Below are positions 17,495-25,421 of a DNA stretch of 53,852 nt, piece by piece. The stretch lies in the NCBI GenBank assembly GCA_964480635.1, contig CAYZQE010000006.1, positions 1-53,852 on the forward strand, read 5' to 3'. The DNA is from CAYZQE01 sp964480635 (lineage in GTDB: Bacteria > Pseudomonadota > Gammaproteobacteria > GCA-001735895). The translations under genes and the position numbers were made by a program. How positions within the stretch are numbered: position 1 is the first letter of the stretch; the number at the start of each line of letters is the position of its first letter. The notes below the pieces were generated by a model. It was not told the origin of the DNA. It worked only from the letters and a program-made list of their open reading frames with translations, and searched no databases.

Positions 17495-18373
17495 ATGGAT
17501 CTAATCATTAAAATCTTTGGTATTATTTTCCCCTTGGTTTTTATTGTCAGCATCGGTTATTTTTATGCGCGCAAATTTAAACCCAATATGAGTGTGACCA
17601 ACCAAATTAATTTGGATGTGTTTGTACCATTGCTGATGTTAGATGTCATGTTGGGCTCAGACTTTAAACCGAGCGATTTTTTAGAATTAACGCTTCTGGC
17701 GATTATTGTGGTGATCGGTTCTGGTTTATTAGCCTGGCCCTTTGCAAAAGTAATGGGTTATGAGTGGAAAACATTTGTCCCGCCCATGATGTTTAGCAAT
17801 TCGGGCAACATGGGTTTACCTTTGATGGTTTTTACCTTTGGTGAGGCTATTTTACCTGCGGCTATTGTCGTGTTTACGGTAGAAAATTTACTGCATTTTA
17901 CAGTCGGTAGCCAAATGATGGCGCGCCGTTCTTTGGTTAAATCTTTAGTTAAAAACCCTATCGTTATTGCAACAGTTGTTGGTTTAACCTTGAGCCAGCT
18001 TAATATTCAATTACCTAATGTATTGGCTATTCCTGTGCATATGATGGGACAAGTGACTATCCCACTCATGTTGTTTGCCTTAGGTGTGCGTTTAATTGAT
18101 TTAGATTTTTCAACGTGGAAAATTGGCGTGGTTGGTGCTATTTTTTGCCCACTGTCAGGTTTAGCGGCTGCTTTTATTGGCTTGCAATTTATTGATTTAC
18201 CCCGCGATCAAATTGGCATGTTTATTTTATTTAGTGCTTTACCACCCGCCGTTTTAAATTTTGTGGTGGCCGAAAAGTATAATCAACAGCCGCACTTAGT
18301 GGCATCTTTAGTTTTTATGAGTAACTTGGGCAGCTTAATTGTTATCCCTATCACCTTATGGTTTATTTTATGA
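17495..18373 (+). CDS. AEC-family permease
   Basis: This 292-residue inner-membrane protein has about ten hydrophobic segments arranged as two halves, as in the auxin-efflux-carrier/malonate transporter family. It begins inside a membrane segment (IFGIIFPLVFIVSIGYFYAR), and the central SNSGNMGLPLMVFTFG is the family's conserved glycine/proline-rich stretch. Bacterial members move monocarboxylates or dicarboxylates such as malonate or lactate. Its place 13 bp after lutC suggests a carboxylate substrate related to lactate or 3-hydroxybutyrate. The start codon of bdhA overlaps its stop. Confidence 0.85.
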   Translation: MDLIIKIFGIIFPLVFIVSIGYFYARKFKPNMSVTNQINLDVFVPLLMLDVMLGSDFKPSDFLELTLLAIIVVIGSGLLAWPFAKVMGYEWKTFVPPMMFSNSGNMGLPLMVFTFGEAILPAAIVVFTVENLLHFTVGSQMMARRSLVKSLVKNPIVIATVVGLTLSQLNIQLPNVLAIPVHMMGQVTIPLMLFALGVRLIDLDFSTWKIGVVGAIFCPLSGLAAAFIGLQFIDLPRDQIGMFILFSALPPAVLNFVVAEKYNQQPHLVASLVFMSNLGSLIVIPITLWFIL

Positions 18374-19128
18374 CGCGTAGAATTTGTTTAGTAACGGGTG
18401 CAGCTAGTGGTATTGGTTTAGCCATTGCACAATCATTAAAAGCAGAGGGTAATATAGTTATCTTATCTGATGTGAATATTGAGCAAGGTGAGGTAGAAGC
18501 CAATAAGCTCTCAGCAGAGTTTATGATGGCTGATTTATCACAGCAAGGTGATTGTAAAAATCTAGTCGATCAAGTGCTAGCTAAACATGGGCGCTTAGAT
18601 ATTCTAATCAATAATGCAGGTTTTCAACATGTATCGCCGATTATTGATTTTCCAGAAGAAACATGGAATCAGATGATTCAAGTAATGCTAACGGCTCCGT
18701 TTTTACTCACTAAATATGCTTGGCCATCCATGCAATCAAATGGTTGGGGGCGAATTATTAATATTGCTTCGGTGCATGCTCAAGTGGCTTCGTTATATAA
18801 AGTGGCATACATCAGTGCTAAACATGGTTTGATTGGTTTAACTAAAACAGCCGCTTTAGAAGGTGCAGAGCATGGCATTAACGTTAATGCTATTTGTCCT
18901 GCATATGTGCGTACGCCATTAGTTGATAAGCAAATTAAATCACAAGCCCTACATCTAAACATTGATGAAGATAAAGTGATTAGCCAAGTGATGCTTAAAA
19001 ATGCAGCCATTAAGCGATTAATTAACCCAGAAGAAATAGGACAAATGGTCGTATATTTGTGTTCTAATGCCGCGTTATCAGTCACGGGTAGCTCGTGGAA
19101 CATAGATTTGGGTTGGACAGCCCAGTAA
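18370..19128 (+). CDS. bdhA: 3-hydroxybutyrate dehydrogenase
   Basis: This short-chain dehydrogenase of about 252 residues oxidises (R)-3-hydroxybutyrate to acetoacetate with NAD+. The Rossmann motif TGAASGIG, NNAGFQHVSPI, the catalytic Ser in IASVHAQVAS, the YISAKHG motif (Tyr and Lys) and the C-terminal WNIDLGWTAQ are all hallmarks of the D-3-hydroxybutyrate dehydrogenase branch, not just generic SDR. ATG at 18370 overlaps the upstream stop (ATGA) and is preferred over one 12 bp upstream. It links the lut operon to ketone-body or polyhydroxybutyrate metabolism. Confidence 0.92.
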   Translation: MTRRICLVTGAASGIGLAIAQSLKAEGNIVILSDVNIEQGEVEANKLSAEFMMADLSQQGDCKNLVDQVLAKHGRLDILINNAGFQHVSPIIDFPEETWNQMIQVMLTAPFLLTKYAWPSMQSNGWGRIINIASVHAQVASLYKVAYISAKHGLIGLTKTAALEGAEHGINVNAICPAYVRTPLVDKQIKSQALHLNIDEDKVISQVMLKNAAIKRLINPEEIGQMVVYLCSNAALSVTGSSWNIDLGWTAQ

Positions 19129-19144
19129 CTTAGAGGACATTGTC

Positions 19145-20167
19145 ATGGCGAAAATTAAAGCAATTGGTTTTACAGGTGGTTGTGATTTAACAGATAAAGA
19201 TGCTTTTGTTGAGTTTGAACAAGACATGCCAGAAGCGAAAGGCAATGATATTTTAGTCGAAATTAAAGCGGTTTCGGTTAACCCCTTAGACACTAAAGTG
19301 CGTGGAAGGCTTGTCGATAAAACACCTGCGCCTTCAGTTTTAGGTTGGGATGCATCGGGTATTGTCACGGCTGTAGGTGAGCGAGTTACTTTTTTTAAAG
19401 TGGGTGAAGAAGTTTATTATTCTGGCAGTGTGATGCGTTCTGGTACCAATGCAACGCATCACTTAGTTGACGAACGACTGGTGGGCATTAAACCTAAAAA
19501 ACTAAGTTTTGAAGAAGCTGCCGCTTTGCCTTTAACCGCCTTAACCGCTTGGGAAAGTATCTTTGATCGTTTAAAGGTCAACCCAGAAAATGATAAAGGG
19601 AAAAGTATTTTTATTATTGGTGGTGCAGGTGGAGTGGGTTCAATTGCGATTCAGTTAGCTAAAAACATAGCTAATTTAAATGTCGTGACAACGGCGTCAA
19701 GAGAAGAGTCAAAGCAATGGTGTTTAAGCTTAGGTGCCGACCATGTGCTAGATCATAGTAAAGATTTACTAGAGCAATATAAACAAGCGCAGTTAACGCA
19801 ACCGCATTATATTTTGTGCTTGAGCTCACCAGATCAATATTTCGATCAAATGTCAGAAATTATTTTGCCTCAAGGTTCAATATGTTGCATTGTGGATTTT
19901 GAAAAGGCAGTTAATTTAAATATTTTAAAGTCTAAATCGATTAATTTAGTGTGGGAATTTATGATGACTCGTTCCATGTTTGAAACCGATGATATGGCTC
20001 AACAGCATCAATTATTAGATATTTTTAGCTCAATTGTGGATGAAGGTGCGGTTAAATCAACCCTTAACAATATGTTGGGCGAATTAACGCCAAAGAATCT
20101 AGTTAAAGCACATGCTTTATTAGAAGAAGGTCATACCTTAGGGAAGGTGGTTCTTAAGGTTAGTTGA
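19145..20167 (+). CDS. zinc-less MDR oxidoreductase, quinone-oxidoreductase-like
   Basis: This 340-residue medium-chain dehydrogenase/reductase probably reduces quinones or activated double bonds with NADPH. The N-terminal GroES-like domain is seen in VSVNPLDTKVRG and LGWDASGIVTAVG. The nucleotide-binding motif is GGAGGVGSIAIQLAK. The zinc-binding residues of classic alcohol dehydrogenases are absent, and the sequence fits the ZADH/QOR branch. It lies 16 bp after bdhA in the same run. The exact substrate is unknown. Confidence 0.85.
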   Translation: MAKIKAIGFTGGCDLTDKDAFVEFEQDMPEAKGNDILVEIKAVSVNPLDTKVRGRLVDKTPAPSVLGWDASGIVTAVGERVTFFKVGEEVYYSGSVMRSGTNATHHLVDERLVGIKPKKLSFEEAAALPLTALTAWESIFDRLKVNPENDKGKSIFIIGGAGGVGSIAIQLAKNIANLNVVTTASREESKQWCLSLGADHVLDHSKDLLEQYKQAQLTQPHYILCLSSPDQYFDQMSEIILPQGSICCIVDFEKAVNLNILKSKSINLVWEFMMTRSMFETDDMAQQHQLLDIFSSIVDEGAVKSTLNNMLGELTPKNLVKAHALLEEGHTLGKVVLKVS

Positions 20168-20194
20168 CCTTAAACACACTTTTATGAGTTAACC

Positions 20195-21070
20195 GTGCTC
20201 ACCTATCTATTTCTCACCATTACCATGCTGTTTTGGAGCGCCAATACAGTATTTGCTATTTTAAGCGTGGGTGAGGTTTCACCTATGGTGATTGTGTTCT
20301 GCCGATGGTTAGGTGTGTCACTGCTTGTGTTGTTGTTTGCACGTCAACACATTCGCAAAGATTGGCCAGTTTTTTTGAATCATAAGGCTTATTTTTTGCG
20401 CATGGCCGTTTTAGGCTTTGCTTTTTTTAATGGCTTATATTATGTCGCATCTCAAACCACAACGGCTGTTAATTTAGGCATTTTACAAGGATCAATCCCC
20501 ATTTTTGTGTTGATGGGTAGTGTGTTTTTTTTACATGAAAAAATCACTAAATTACAAACTCTTGGTGTCATGATTACCTTAATCGGTGTTGTGCTCGTGT
20601 CGGTTAAAGGTGATTTAGAAGCATTGATTAATTTAGCCTTTGCACAAGGTGATTTATTAATGCTCTTAGCGTGTTTATTTTATGCGGCTTATACAACGGG
20701 TTTAAAAAACAGGCCAAAAATTCATCCGCTTAGCTTTTTTTCTTATTTGGCTTTTTTAGCCTTTTTGTCGTCTATACCCATGTTAGGTGTAGAAATGGCC
20801 TTGGGTTTAAGTCAATACCCAAGTGCTAAAGGTTGGGTTATTATCGCTTTGATTACGCTATTTCCTTCATTTCTTTCACAAGTGCTGTATATCATGAGTG
20901 TGCAAAATATTGGGCCAGCACGAGCCGCAGTATTTGTTAATCTTATACCCATCTTCTCGACCATCATGGCAGCTCTTATTTTAAAAGAGCATATACAGTG
21001 GTTTCATTATGCAGCACTTGTGATGGTATTAGGCGGTATCAGCTTGTCCGAATTAAAAAAACAAAACTAG
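20195..21070 (+). CDS. EamA/DMT-family permease
   Basis: This 291-residue inner-membrane protein has ten predicted membrane segments formed by two EamA repeats; the second ends in the typical ARAAVFVNLIPIFSTIMAALILKE. Family members export amino acids or metabolites; the substrate is not known. The likely start is GTG at 20195, with an ATG ten codons downstream as an alternative. It lies 27 bp after the MDR gene and closes the rightward run that starts at lutA. It is convergent, with only one base between stops, with the DUF1244 gene. Confidence 0.85.
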   Translation: MLTYLFLTITMLFWSANTVFAILSVGEVSPMVIVFCRWLGVSLLVLLFARQHIRKDWPVFLNHKAYFLRMAVLGFAFFNGLYYVASQTTTAVNLGILQGSIPIFVLMGSVFFLHEKITKLQTLGVMITLIGVVLVSVKGDLEALINLAFAQGDLLMLLACLFYAAYTTGLKNRPKIHPLSFFSYLAFLAFLSSIPMLGVEMALGLSQYPSAKGWVIIALITLFPSFLSQVLYIMSVQNIGPARAAVFVNLIPIFSTIMAALILKEHIQWFHYAALVMVLGGISLSELKKQN

Positions 21071-21071
21071 A

Positions 21072-21371
21072 TTATTTTTTGGTGTCTTGACGAGCTTGGT
21101 AAGCAGCCATTTGTTTATCAGTGGCTTTGGGCTGATGGTTCTTTTTCCATTCGTCATAAGTCATGCCATAGACCGCTTCTCTGGCTTCTTCTAAATTAAT
21201 GTTTTCACCTTCATCTTCTGATGCAGTGACATACCATTTAGACAGACAGTTACGGCAAAAGTCAGCCAAAATCATTAGGTCAATATTTTGAACATCTTTA
21301 TGGTCGTCTAGGTGTTTTAAAAAACGACGAAATACGGCGGCTTCTATTTTTGTTTGAGTTTCAGTGTTCAT
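21072..21371 (-). CDS. DUF1244 family protein
   Basis: This 99-residue soluble protein matches the DUF1244 family through the conserved block VQNIDLMILADFCRNCLSKW followed by EAREAVYGMTYDEWK. The FCRNC cysteine pair is typical. The family is widespread in proteobacteria with no settled function. No signal or membrane segment is present. Confidence 0.85.
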   Translation of the reverse strand: MNTETQTKIEAAVFRRFLKHLDDHKDVQNIDLMILADFCRNCLSKWYVTASEDEGENINLEEAREAVYGMTYDEWKKNHQPKATDKQMAAYQARQDTKK

Positions 21372-21432
21372 AAAGGGGTCTAATTGAGGGTTAATCTGTT
21401 TTTAAGCATGATGATGGATTGTTTAGGTTTTT

Positions 21433-21789
21433 TTAGAGTAAGTTTTTTCCATCAAAAACGGCCACGTCAAACTCACTGGTATCAAGGTCTTCAAAACAAC
21501 CTAAATTTGCCCTCATATAGCCAGGTTGGCGAGCTGTTTCATGAAAGGTATAAACGCCACATGTTTTACAAAAATAGTGCTTCGCAATTTTAGTATCAAA
21601 TTGATAAAGGCTTAAATTTTCTTTGCCGGTGATGACTAAATTGGATTCGGGGATCGCTTCGGGAGACATCATCGCACCTTTGCGTGTGCAAATAGAGCAA
21701 GTGCATCTAAGACCTGATGTTATTTTTTCACCAGAAAAAGTGAATTTTACAGCGCCACAATGGCAGCTACCTTGATAATCAGTTGACAT
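21433..21789 (-). CDS. GFA (CENP-V-type) zinc protein
   Basis: This 118-residue protein of the glutathione-dependent formaldehyde-activating (GFA) fold has zinc ligands in GSCHCGAVKF, CTCSICTRKG and FCKTCGVYTFH. The GFA family was named for accelerating S-hydroxymethylglutathione formation, but for most members that role is unproven. It lies 61 bp from the DUF1244 gene on the same strand. An ATG at 21789 follows AAAGGAG. Confidence 0.88.
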   Translation of the reverse strand: MSTDYQGSCHCGAVKFTFSGEKITSGLRCTCSICTRKGAMMSPEAIPESNLVITGKENLSLYQFDTKIAKHYFCKTCGVYTFHETARQPGYMRANLGCFEDLDTSEFDVAVFDGKNLL

Positions 21790-21950
21790 TATTTTCTCCT
21801 TTTTATTTACAATGATAATGTAACTGAACGGCTATAAGGTCAAGCTAAATAGTAAGTAATGGTCTGACATAGACTGATGTGTTCTGATTCATGGCAATGA
21901 GCCATTTTTGATTTTAATATGGTTGAAATAAATTATTGTAACGGTATCAT

Positions 21951-22808
21951 TTAATCAAGTTGGGTAATTTTATAACCGGCTTGAATGAGCGATTCTATTA
22001 AACCATCTTGTCCTGCTAAATGGGCGCTTCCGACTAAAACCATTTCAGTTTCGTCAGTGCGCAAGTATTGTTTAATTAAGGGCAACCAAGCTTGGTTTCT
22101 GTTGATTAAAATCTGTTGATGCATTTCAGGAAATTGCTTTTTAGTGGGCTCTATAAAAAAATCTTCAAGTCTTTTTAAATTACCCTGTCGCCAACTAGCA
22201 ACCATCGTATCAAATTGTTGGTTGATATCTTTTATATCAGTAAGAGTTTGCATAATAAATTCATTTTCATAACCCTTTGCTAATTGGCTTAAAAATTGAA
22301 TTTGTTGTTCGGGTGTTTCTAGCCCCTCAGTCACTTTACCGTCTTTTTTAGCTTTTTGATTAAAATAGGCGTCCACACCGATTTGATTGACTTTTAGTTT
22401 GTGTAATTCAATTAAAGCAAGCGTAATAGCAACGAAAGAAGGCTTATAGTTTGCAAGTTGCTCAATGTCTATATTGTTGTTTTCAGCGTACTGCAAAAGA
22501 GCTTGTTGAGTTGTTGGTGTTAAAAACTGCAATAGGTGCTGACCTTTTTTAAGTTGTATCGCTGAGAGTAGTTTTTGAGAGAACTCGGGGCTTTCTAATG
22601 CATCTAGATCGGTTTCGAAAACAAGAGCTTGAGATTGTTGATATGCATTGTTAAACGCTATTGGCAATGGATAATCACTAGCGCGTAATAAATGGATGGT
22701 GCCCGCTAAAAAGAGTGTATTGCCGTGGGCCTCAATTTTCCAAACGGGGCTGCGCGCTAAGGCATTAAAGCTACAAAGTAATAAACAAATGATAAGAGTA
22801 TTGTGCAT
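21951..22808 (-). CDS. TraB/GumN-family secreted protein
   Basis: This 285-residue protein has an N-terminal signal peptide (MHNTLIICLLLCSFNALA) and the TraB/GumN signatures FLAGTIHLLR near residue 35, QALVFETDLD, and VLVGSAHLAGQDGL near the C terminus (two GTIH/GSAH half-motifs). Related proteins are Tiki-type proteases, but the activity is untested in most bacteria. It is divergent from iscR, with the type 1 operator in between. Confidence 0.88.
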   Translation of the reverse strand: MHNTLIICLLLCSFNALARSPVWKIEAHGNTLFLAGTIHLLRASDYPLPIAFNNAYQQSQALVFETDLDALESPEFSQKLLSAIQLKKGQHLLQFLTPTTQQALLQYAENNNIDIEQLANYKPSFVAITLALIELHKLKVNQIGVDAYFNQKAKKDGKVTEGLETPEQQIQFLSQLAKGYENEFIMQTLTDIKDINQQFDTMVASWRQGNLKRLEDFFIEPTKKQFPEMHQQILINRNQAWLPLIKQYLRTDETEMVLVGSAHLAGQDGLIESLIQAGYKITQLD

Positions 22809-22885
22809 ATTTTAATAATACGTAGAAGGGGGATTAAGTGATAGCTTTAAATGAGGTTAAAAACTTAGTTTTCACCCACTTTGGA

Positions 22886-22917
22886 ATACTTGACTAAATT
22901 AGTCAGGAATATATAAT
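22886..22917 (+). promoter_or_regulatory. iscR promoter with IscR type 1 operator
   Basis: Bases 22886-22910 read ATACTTGACTAAATTAGTCA then GGAAT, an almost perfect match to the 25-bp IscR type 1 consensus of E. coli. TTGACT (22890-22895) doubles as the -35 box, and TATAAT (22912-22917) is a consensus -10 at 16-bp spacing. Binding would therefore block RNA polymerase, giving autorepression of the isc operon. Confidence 0.9.
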
Positions 22918-22945
22918 TTCCCTTTCTTTGTCGCGGATTTTTTAA

Positions 22946-23380
22946 ATGCGTTTATCCACCAAAAGCCGTTATGCGGTAACTTCTTTACTAGATGTTGCTA
23001 TGCATTCCGATCAAGGGCCGGTCTCTTTAGCGGATATTTCTCGCCGACAAGGCGTTTCTTTGTCTTATTTAGAGCAACTGTTTGCCAAGATGCGTCGACA
23101 TGGTTTGGTGAGTAGCACGAGAGGCCCAGGCGGTGGATATTTATTAAGCCGACAGCCTGATGATATTGACATCTCTGCCATTGTTTTATCGGTTGATGAA
23201 CAGTTAAAAGTGGTTAATAAAGACGCGTTGTCCAGTGGCGTTGAGTTTGAGCCTTGCTTGACCGAAATATTGTGGGATGAATTAAGTGAAGAGATAACCA
23301 AATATTTAAGTGGTATTTCGTTGGCTGAAATTATTCAGCAAGAAGGTCAAGTCATTGATCAACTAACAAAACAGACATAG
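22946..23380 (+). CDS. iscR: IscR-like Rrf2 regulator lacking most cluster ligands
   Basis: This 144-residue winged-helix Rrf2 regulator is the first gene of the isc operon. The DNA-binding half is very close to E. coli IscR (MRLSTKSRYAVTSLLDVA, DISRRQGVSLSYLEQLF, RGPGGGYLL), including Glu43. E. coli IscR holds a [2Fe-2S] cluster with Cys92, Cys98, Cys104 and His107. An ungapped count here gives Lys92, Gly98, Cys104 and Glu107, so three of the four ligands are missing. It probably cannot bind the cluster normally. It lies 12 bp before the cysteine desulfurase. The C-terminal tail is about 18 residues shorter than in E. coli. Confidence 0.92.
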   Translation: MRLSTKSRYAVTSLLDVAMHSDQGPVSLADISRRQGVSLSYLEQLFAKMRRHGLVSSTRGPGGGYLLSRQPDDIDISAIVLSVDEQLKVVNKDALSSGVEFEPCLTEILWDELSEEITKYLSGISLAEIIQQEGQVIDQLTKQT

Positions 23381-23392
23381 AGCATTTAAGCC

Positions 23393-24502
23393 ATGCCTGC
23401 TTATTTTGACCATAATGCCTCTTCACCTTTAAATGACGATGTGTTTCAGCACATGTTGCCCTATTTACAAAACGTGCATGCAAACCCTTCCAGTTTGCAT
23501 CAATCAGGGCGTTTAGCAAAAAGTGCTATTGAAACGGCTCGTCTGCAAATTGCCCAAGCAGTCAATTGCGACCCTCAACAAGTTGTTTTTACATCGGGGG
23601 GGACTGAAGCTAATAATATGGTGCTGCAAGCGCATAAGAGTTTATCTTTATATGTGGGTGCGGTTGAACATGCGAGTGTCTTAGAGGCGGCGCAAAACAT
23701 TAAATCGACTCATTTAGTGTTGGTTAATGAGCAAGGTGTCTATCAGCCCCTTAATGCTAATGTCAGTGCAGCGTTAGTGTCATTGCAGTTAGTGAATAAT
23801 GAAACGGGCGTTGTTCAACCCATTGTGGAAGTCACTAAAGGGCTTTCAGATTGCATGATTCATTGTGATGCATCTCAAGCTTTAGGTAAGATTTCAGTTG
23901 ATTTTAAAACGCTGGGTGTTGATTTTTTGACATTATCAGCACATAAATTTAATGGCCCAAAAGGGGCGGGTGCTTTAATTGTTAAAAAACCTTCTGCTTT
24001 TAGTGCTTTATTGCTGGGTGGCCTTCAAGAACATGGCGTTCGAGCAGGTACCGAAAATGTAGCGTCTATTGTTGGCATGGGTTTGGCGGCTGAAATAGCT
24101 CAGCAAACCTTAGCGGGCAGAGCGCAACAATTCGCTTTGATACGCGATTATTTTGAGCAACAATTAAAAAAAATTAACGGTGCTTACATTTTTTCAGAGC
24201 AGGTTGATAGGGTCAGTAATACCTGTTTTTTTGCATTGCCGTATTTTCATGGCGAAACATTCTTAATGGAATGTGACCGAGCTGGTTTTGAATTAGCCAG
24301 TGGTTCAGCTTGTCATAGTAGTGTGACAACGCCGAGTCATGTGTTGCAAGCAATGAATATTGATGAAGCCTTATCGTTAAATGCGATTCGAGCAAGCTTT
24401 GGTGTGGATAATACACGCCAACAAATTGATGAATTTATACAGTTTATTCAAGTTAAACTTGAAAACTTGCCTGCTAGCATTAAATCAGCGGTAGGCTTTT
24501 AA
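23393..24502 (+). CDS. iscS: cysteine desulfurase, short IscS/NifS type
   Basis: This 369-residue PLP enzyme takes sulfur from cysteine and passes it on as a persulfide. The PLP lysine is Lys185 (LSAHKFNGPKGAGAL). The catalytic Cys307 lies in ASGSACHSS. The cofactor-binding TSGGTEANN and VEHAS motifs are intact. E. coli IscS is 404 residues and ends in an IscU-contacting tail; this protein is about 35 residues shorter, and that tail is not recognisable (it ends NLPASIKSAVGF). iscA follows at 16 bp with no iscU between. Symbol by position; a NifS-like name would be equally fair. Confidence 0.88.
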   Translation: MPAYFDHNASSPLNDDVFQHMLPYLQNVHANPSSLHQSGRLAKSAIETARLQIAQAVNCDPQQVVFTSGGTEANNMVLQAHKSLSLYVGAVEHASVLEAAQNIKSTHLVLVNEQGVYQPLNANVSAALVSLQLVNNETGVVQPIVEVTKGLSDCMIHCDASQALGKISVDFKTLGVDFLTLSAHKFNGPKGAGALIVKKPSAFSALLLGGLQEHGVRAGTENVASIVGMGLAAEIAQQTLAGRAQQFALIRDYFEQQLKKINGAYIFSEQVDRVSNTCFFALPYFHGETFLMECDRAGFELASGSACHSSVTTPSHVLQAMNIDEALSLNAIRASFGVDNTRQQIDEFIQFIQVKLENLPASIKSAVGF

Positions 24503-24518
24503 TAAAAATAGGTGAATT

Positions 24519-24839
24519 ATGATTACGTTAACAGAAAATGCAGCGCAAAGAGTCACTGGCTTTTTAGACAATAGAGGCAAAGGCCTTGGTTTACGTTTAG
24601 GCGTTAAAACAACGGGTTGTTCTGGTATGGCATATGTCATTGAATTTGTTGATGAACAAGAAGAAACCGATAGCGTATTTGAAAGCCACGGCGTCAAAGT
24701 GTTTGTTGACCCAAAGAGTTTAATTTATATCGATGGCACCGAGGTAGACTTTGCAAAACAAGGTTTAAACGAAGGCTTTGAATTTAAAAACCCTAATGCT
24801 AAAGATGAATGTGGTTGTGGCGAAAGCTTTACCCTTTAA
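24519..24839 (+). CDS. iscA: Fe-S assembly protein IscA
   Basis: This 106-residue A-type carrier accepts iron or Fe-S clusters and delivers them to apoproteins. Its three ligand cysteines are Cys34 (TTGCSGMAY), Cys98 and Cys100 (ECGCGESF), at the family-standard spacing. Length and sequence match gammaproteobacterial IscA. It follows the desulfurase directly, taking the slot where iscU usually comes first. It is the only scaffold or carrier gene visible in this cluster. Confidence 0.95.
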   Translation: MITLTENAAQRVTGFLDNRGKGLGLRLGVKTTGCSGMAYVIEFVDEQEETDSVFESHGVKVFVDPKSLIYIDGTEVDFAKQGLNEGFEFKNPNAKDECGCGESFTL

Positions 24840-24879
24840 AAAGCCTTTATTTACGTTTCTTTAAAAGTTAATAGCGCCC

Positions 24880-25419
24880 ATGGCATTTTCAGTAAGTTCT
24901 AATTTTTTTGAGTACTTTGATCAACCCGTTCAGTTTGTGCTGAATATGGCGGCATTGCATTCTGCCCAATTGGCATTGCAAGCTGAGTTGCATCCAGACC
25001 GTTTTGTCAATGGAACCGCTCAAGAAAAGCGTTTGTCGGTACAAAAAGCATCAATGGTGAATGAAGCTTATGAAACACTTAAAGAACCCGTTAAACGCGC
25101 GCATTATTTATTAGAGCTTGCGGGCATTGAAAAGAACGATAATCAAACGACCAGTGACACCTCATTTTTAATGGAGCAAATGTCATTTCGTGAAGAAATG
25201 GGGGAGTGCAGAACCAATGCAGACCCTTTAGATTGCATTGATCATGTGAGTGCAAAATTAAAGGTGCGTGAACAAGAGTTTAGCCAACAGTTTGAACAGG
25301 GCTATGCTGCAAAAAATTATGAAACAGCTCAAGAGTCAGCCCGAAAAATGATGTTTGTAAAAAAGATTTTAGACCAATTAAGTGATCTTCAAGCTGAAAT
25401 TGAAGATGAGGCAATTTAA
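24880..25419 (+). CDS. hscB: co-chaperone HscB (Hsc20)
   Basis: This 179-residue J-protein normally delivers IscU to HscA and stimulates its ATPase. The N-terminal J domain carries the HPD tripeptide at 38-40 (LHPDRF). The conserved NEAYETLKEPVKRAHYLLEL block follows. The C-terminal three-helix bundle, which binds IscU, is present (SFREEMGE, then a coiled region). It lies 2 bp from hscA. Its usual client IscU is not encoded nearby. Confidence 0.95.
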   Translation: MAFSVSSNFFEYFDQPVQFVLNMAALHSAQLALQAELHPDRFVNGTAQEKRLSVQKASMVNEAYETLKEPVKRAHYLLELAGIEKNDNQTTSDTSFLMEQMSFREEMGECRTNADPLDCIDHVSAKLKVREQEFSQQFEQGYAAKNYETAQESARKMMFVKKILDQLSDLQAEIEDEAI

Positions 25420-25421
25420 GC

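Noticed and set aside
21384..21593. A 69-codon plus-strand frame opposite the GFA gene.
   Set aside because: It overlaps a well-supported GFA protein on the other strand and shows no protein family signature.
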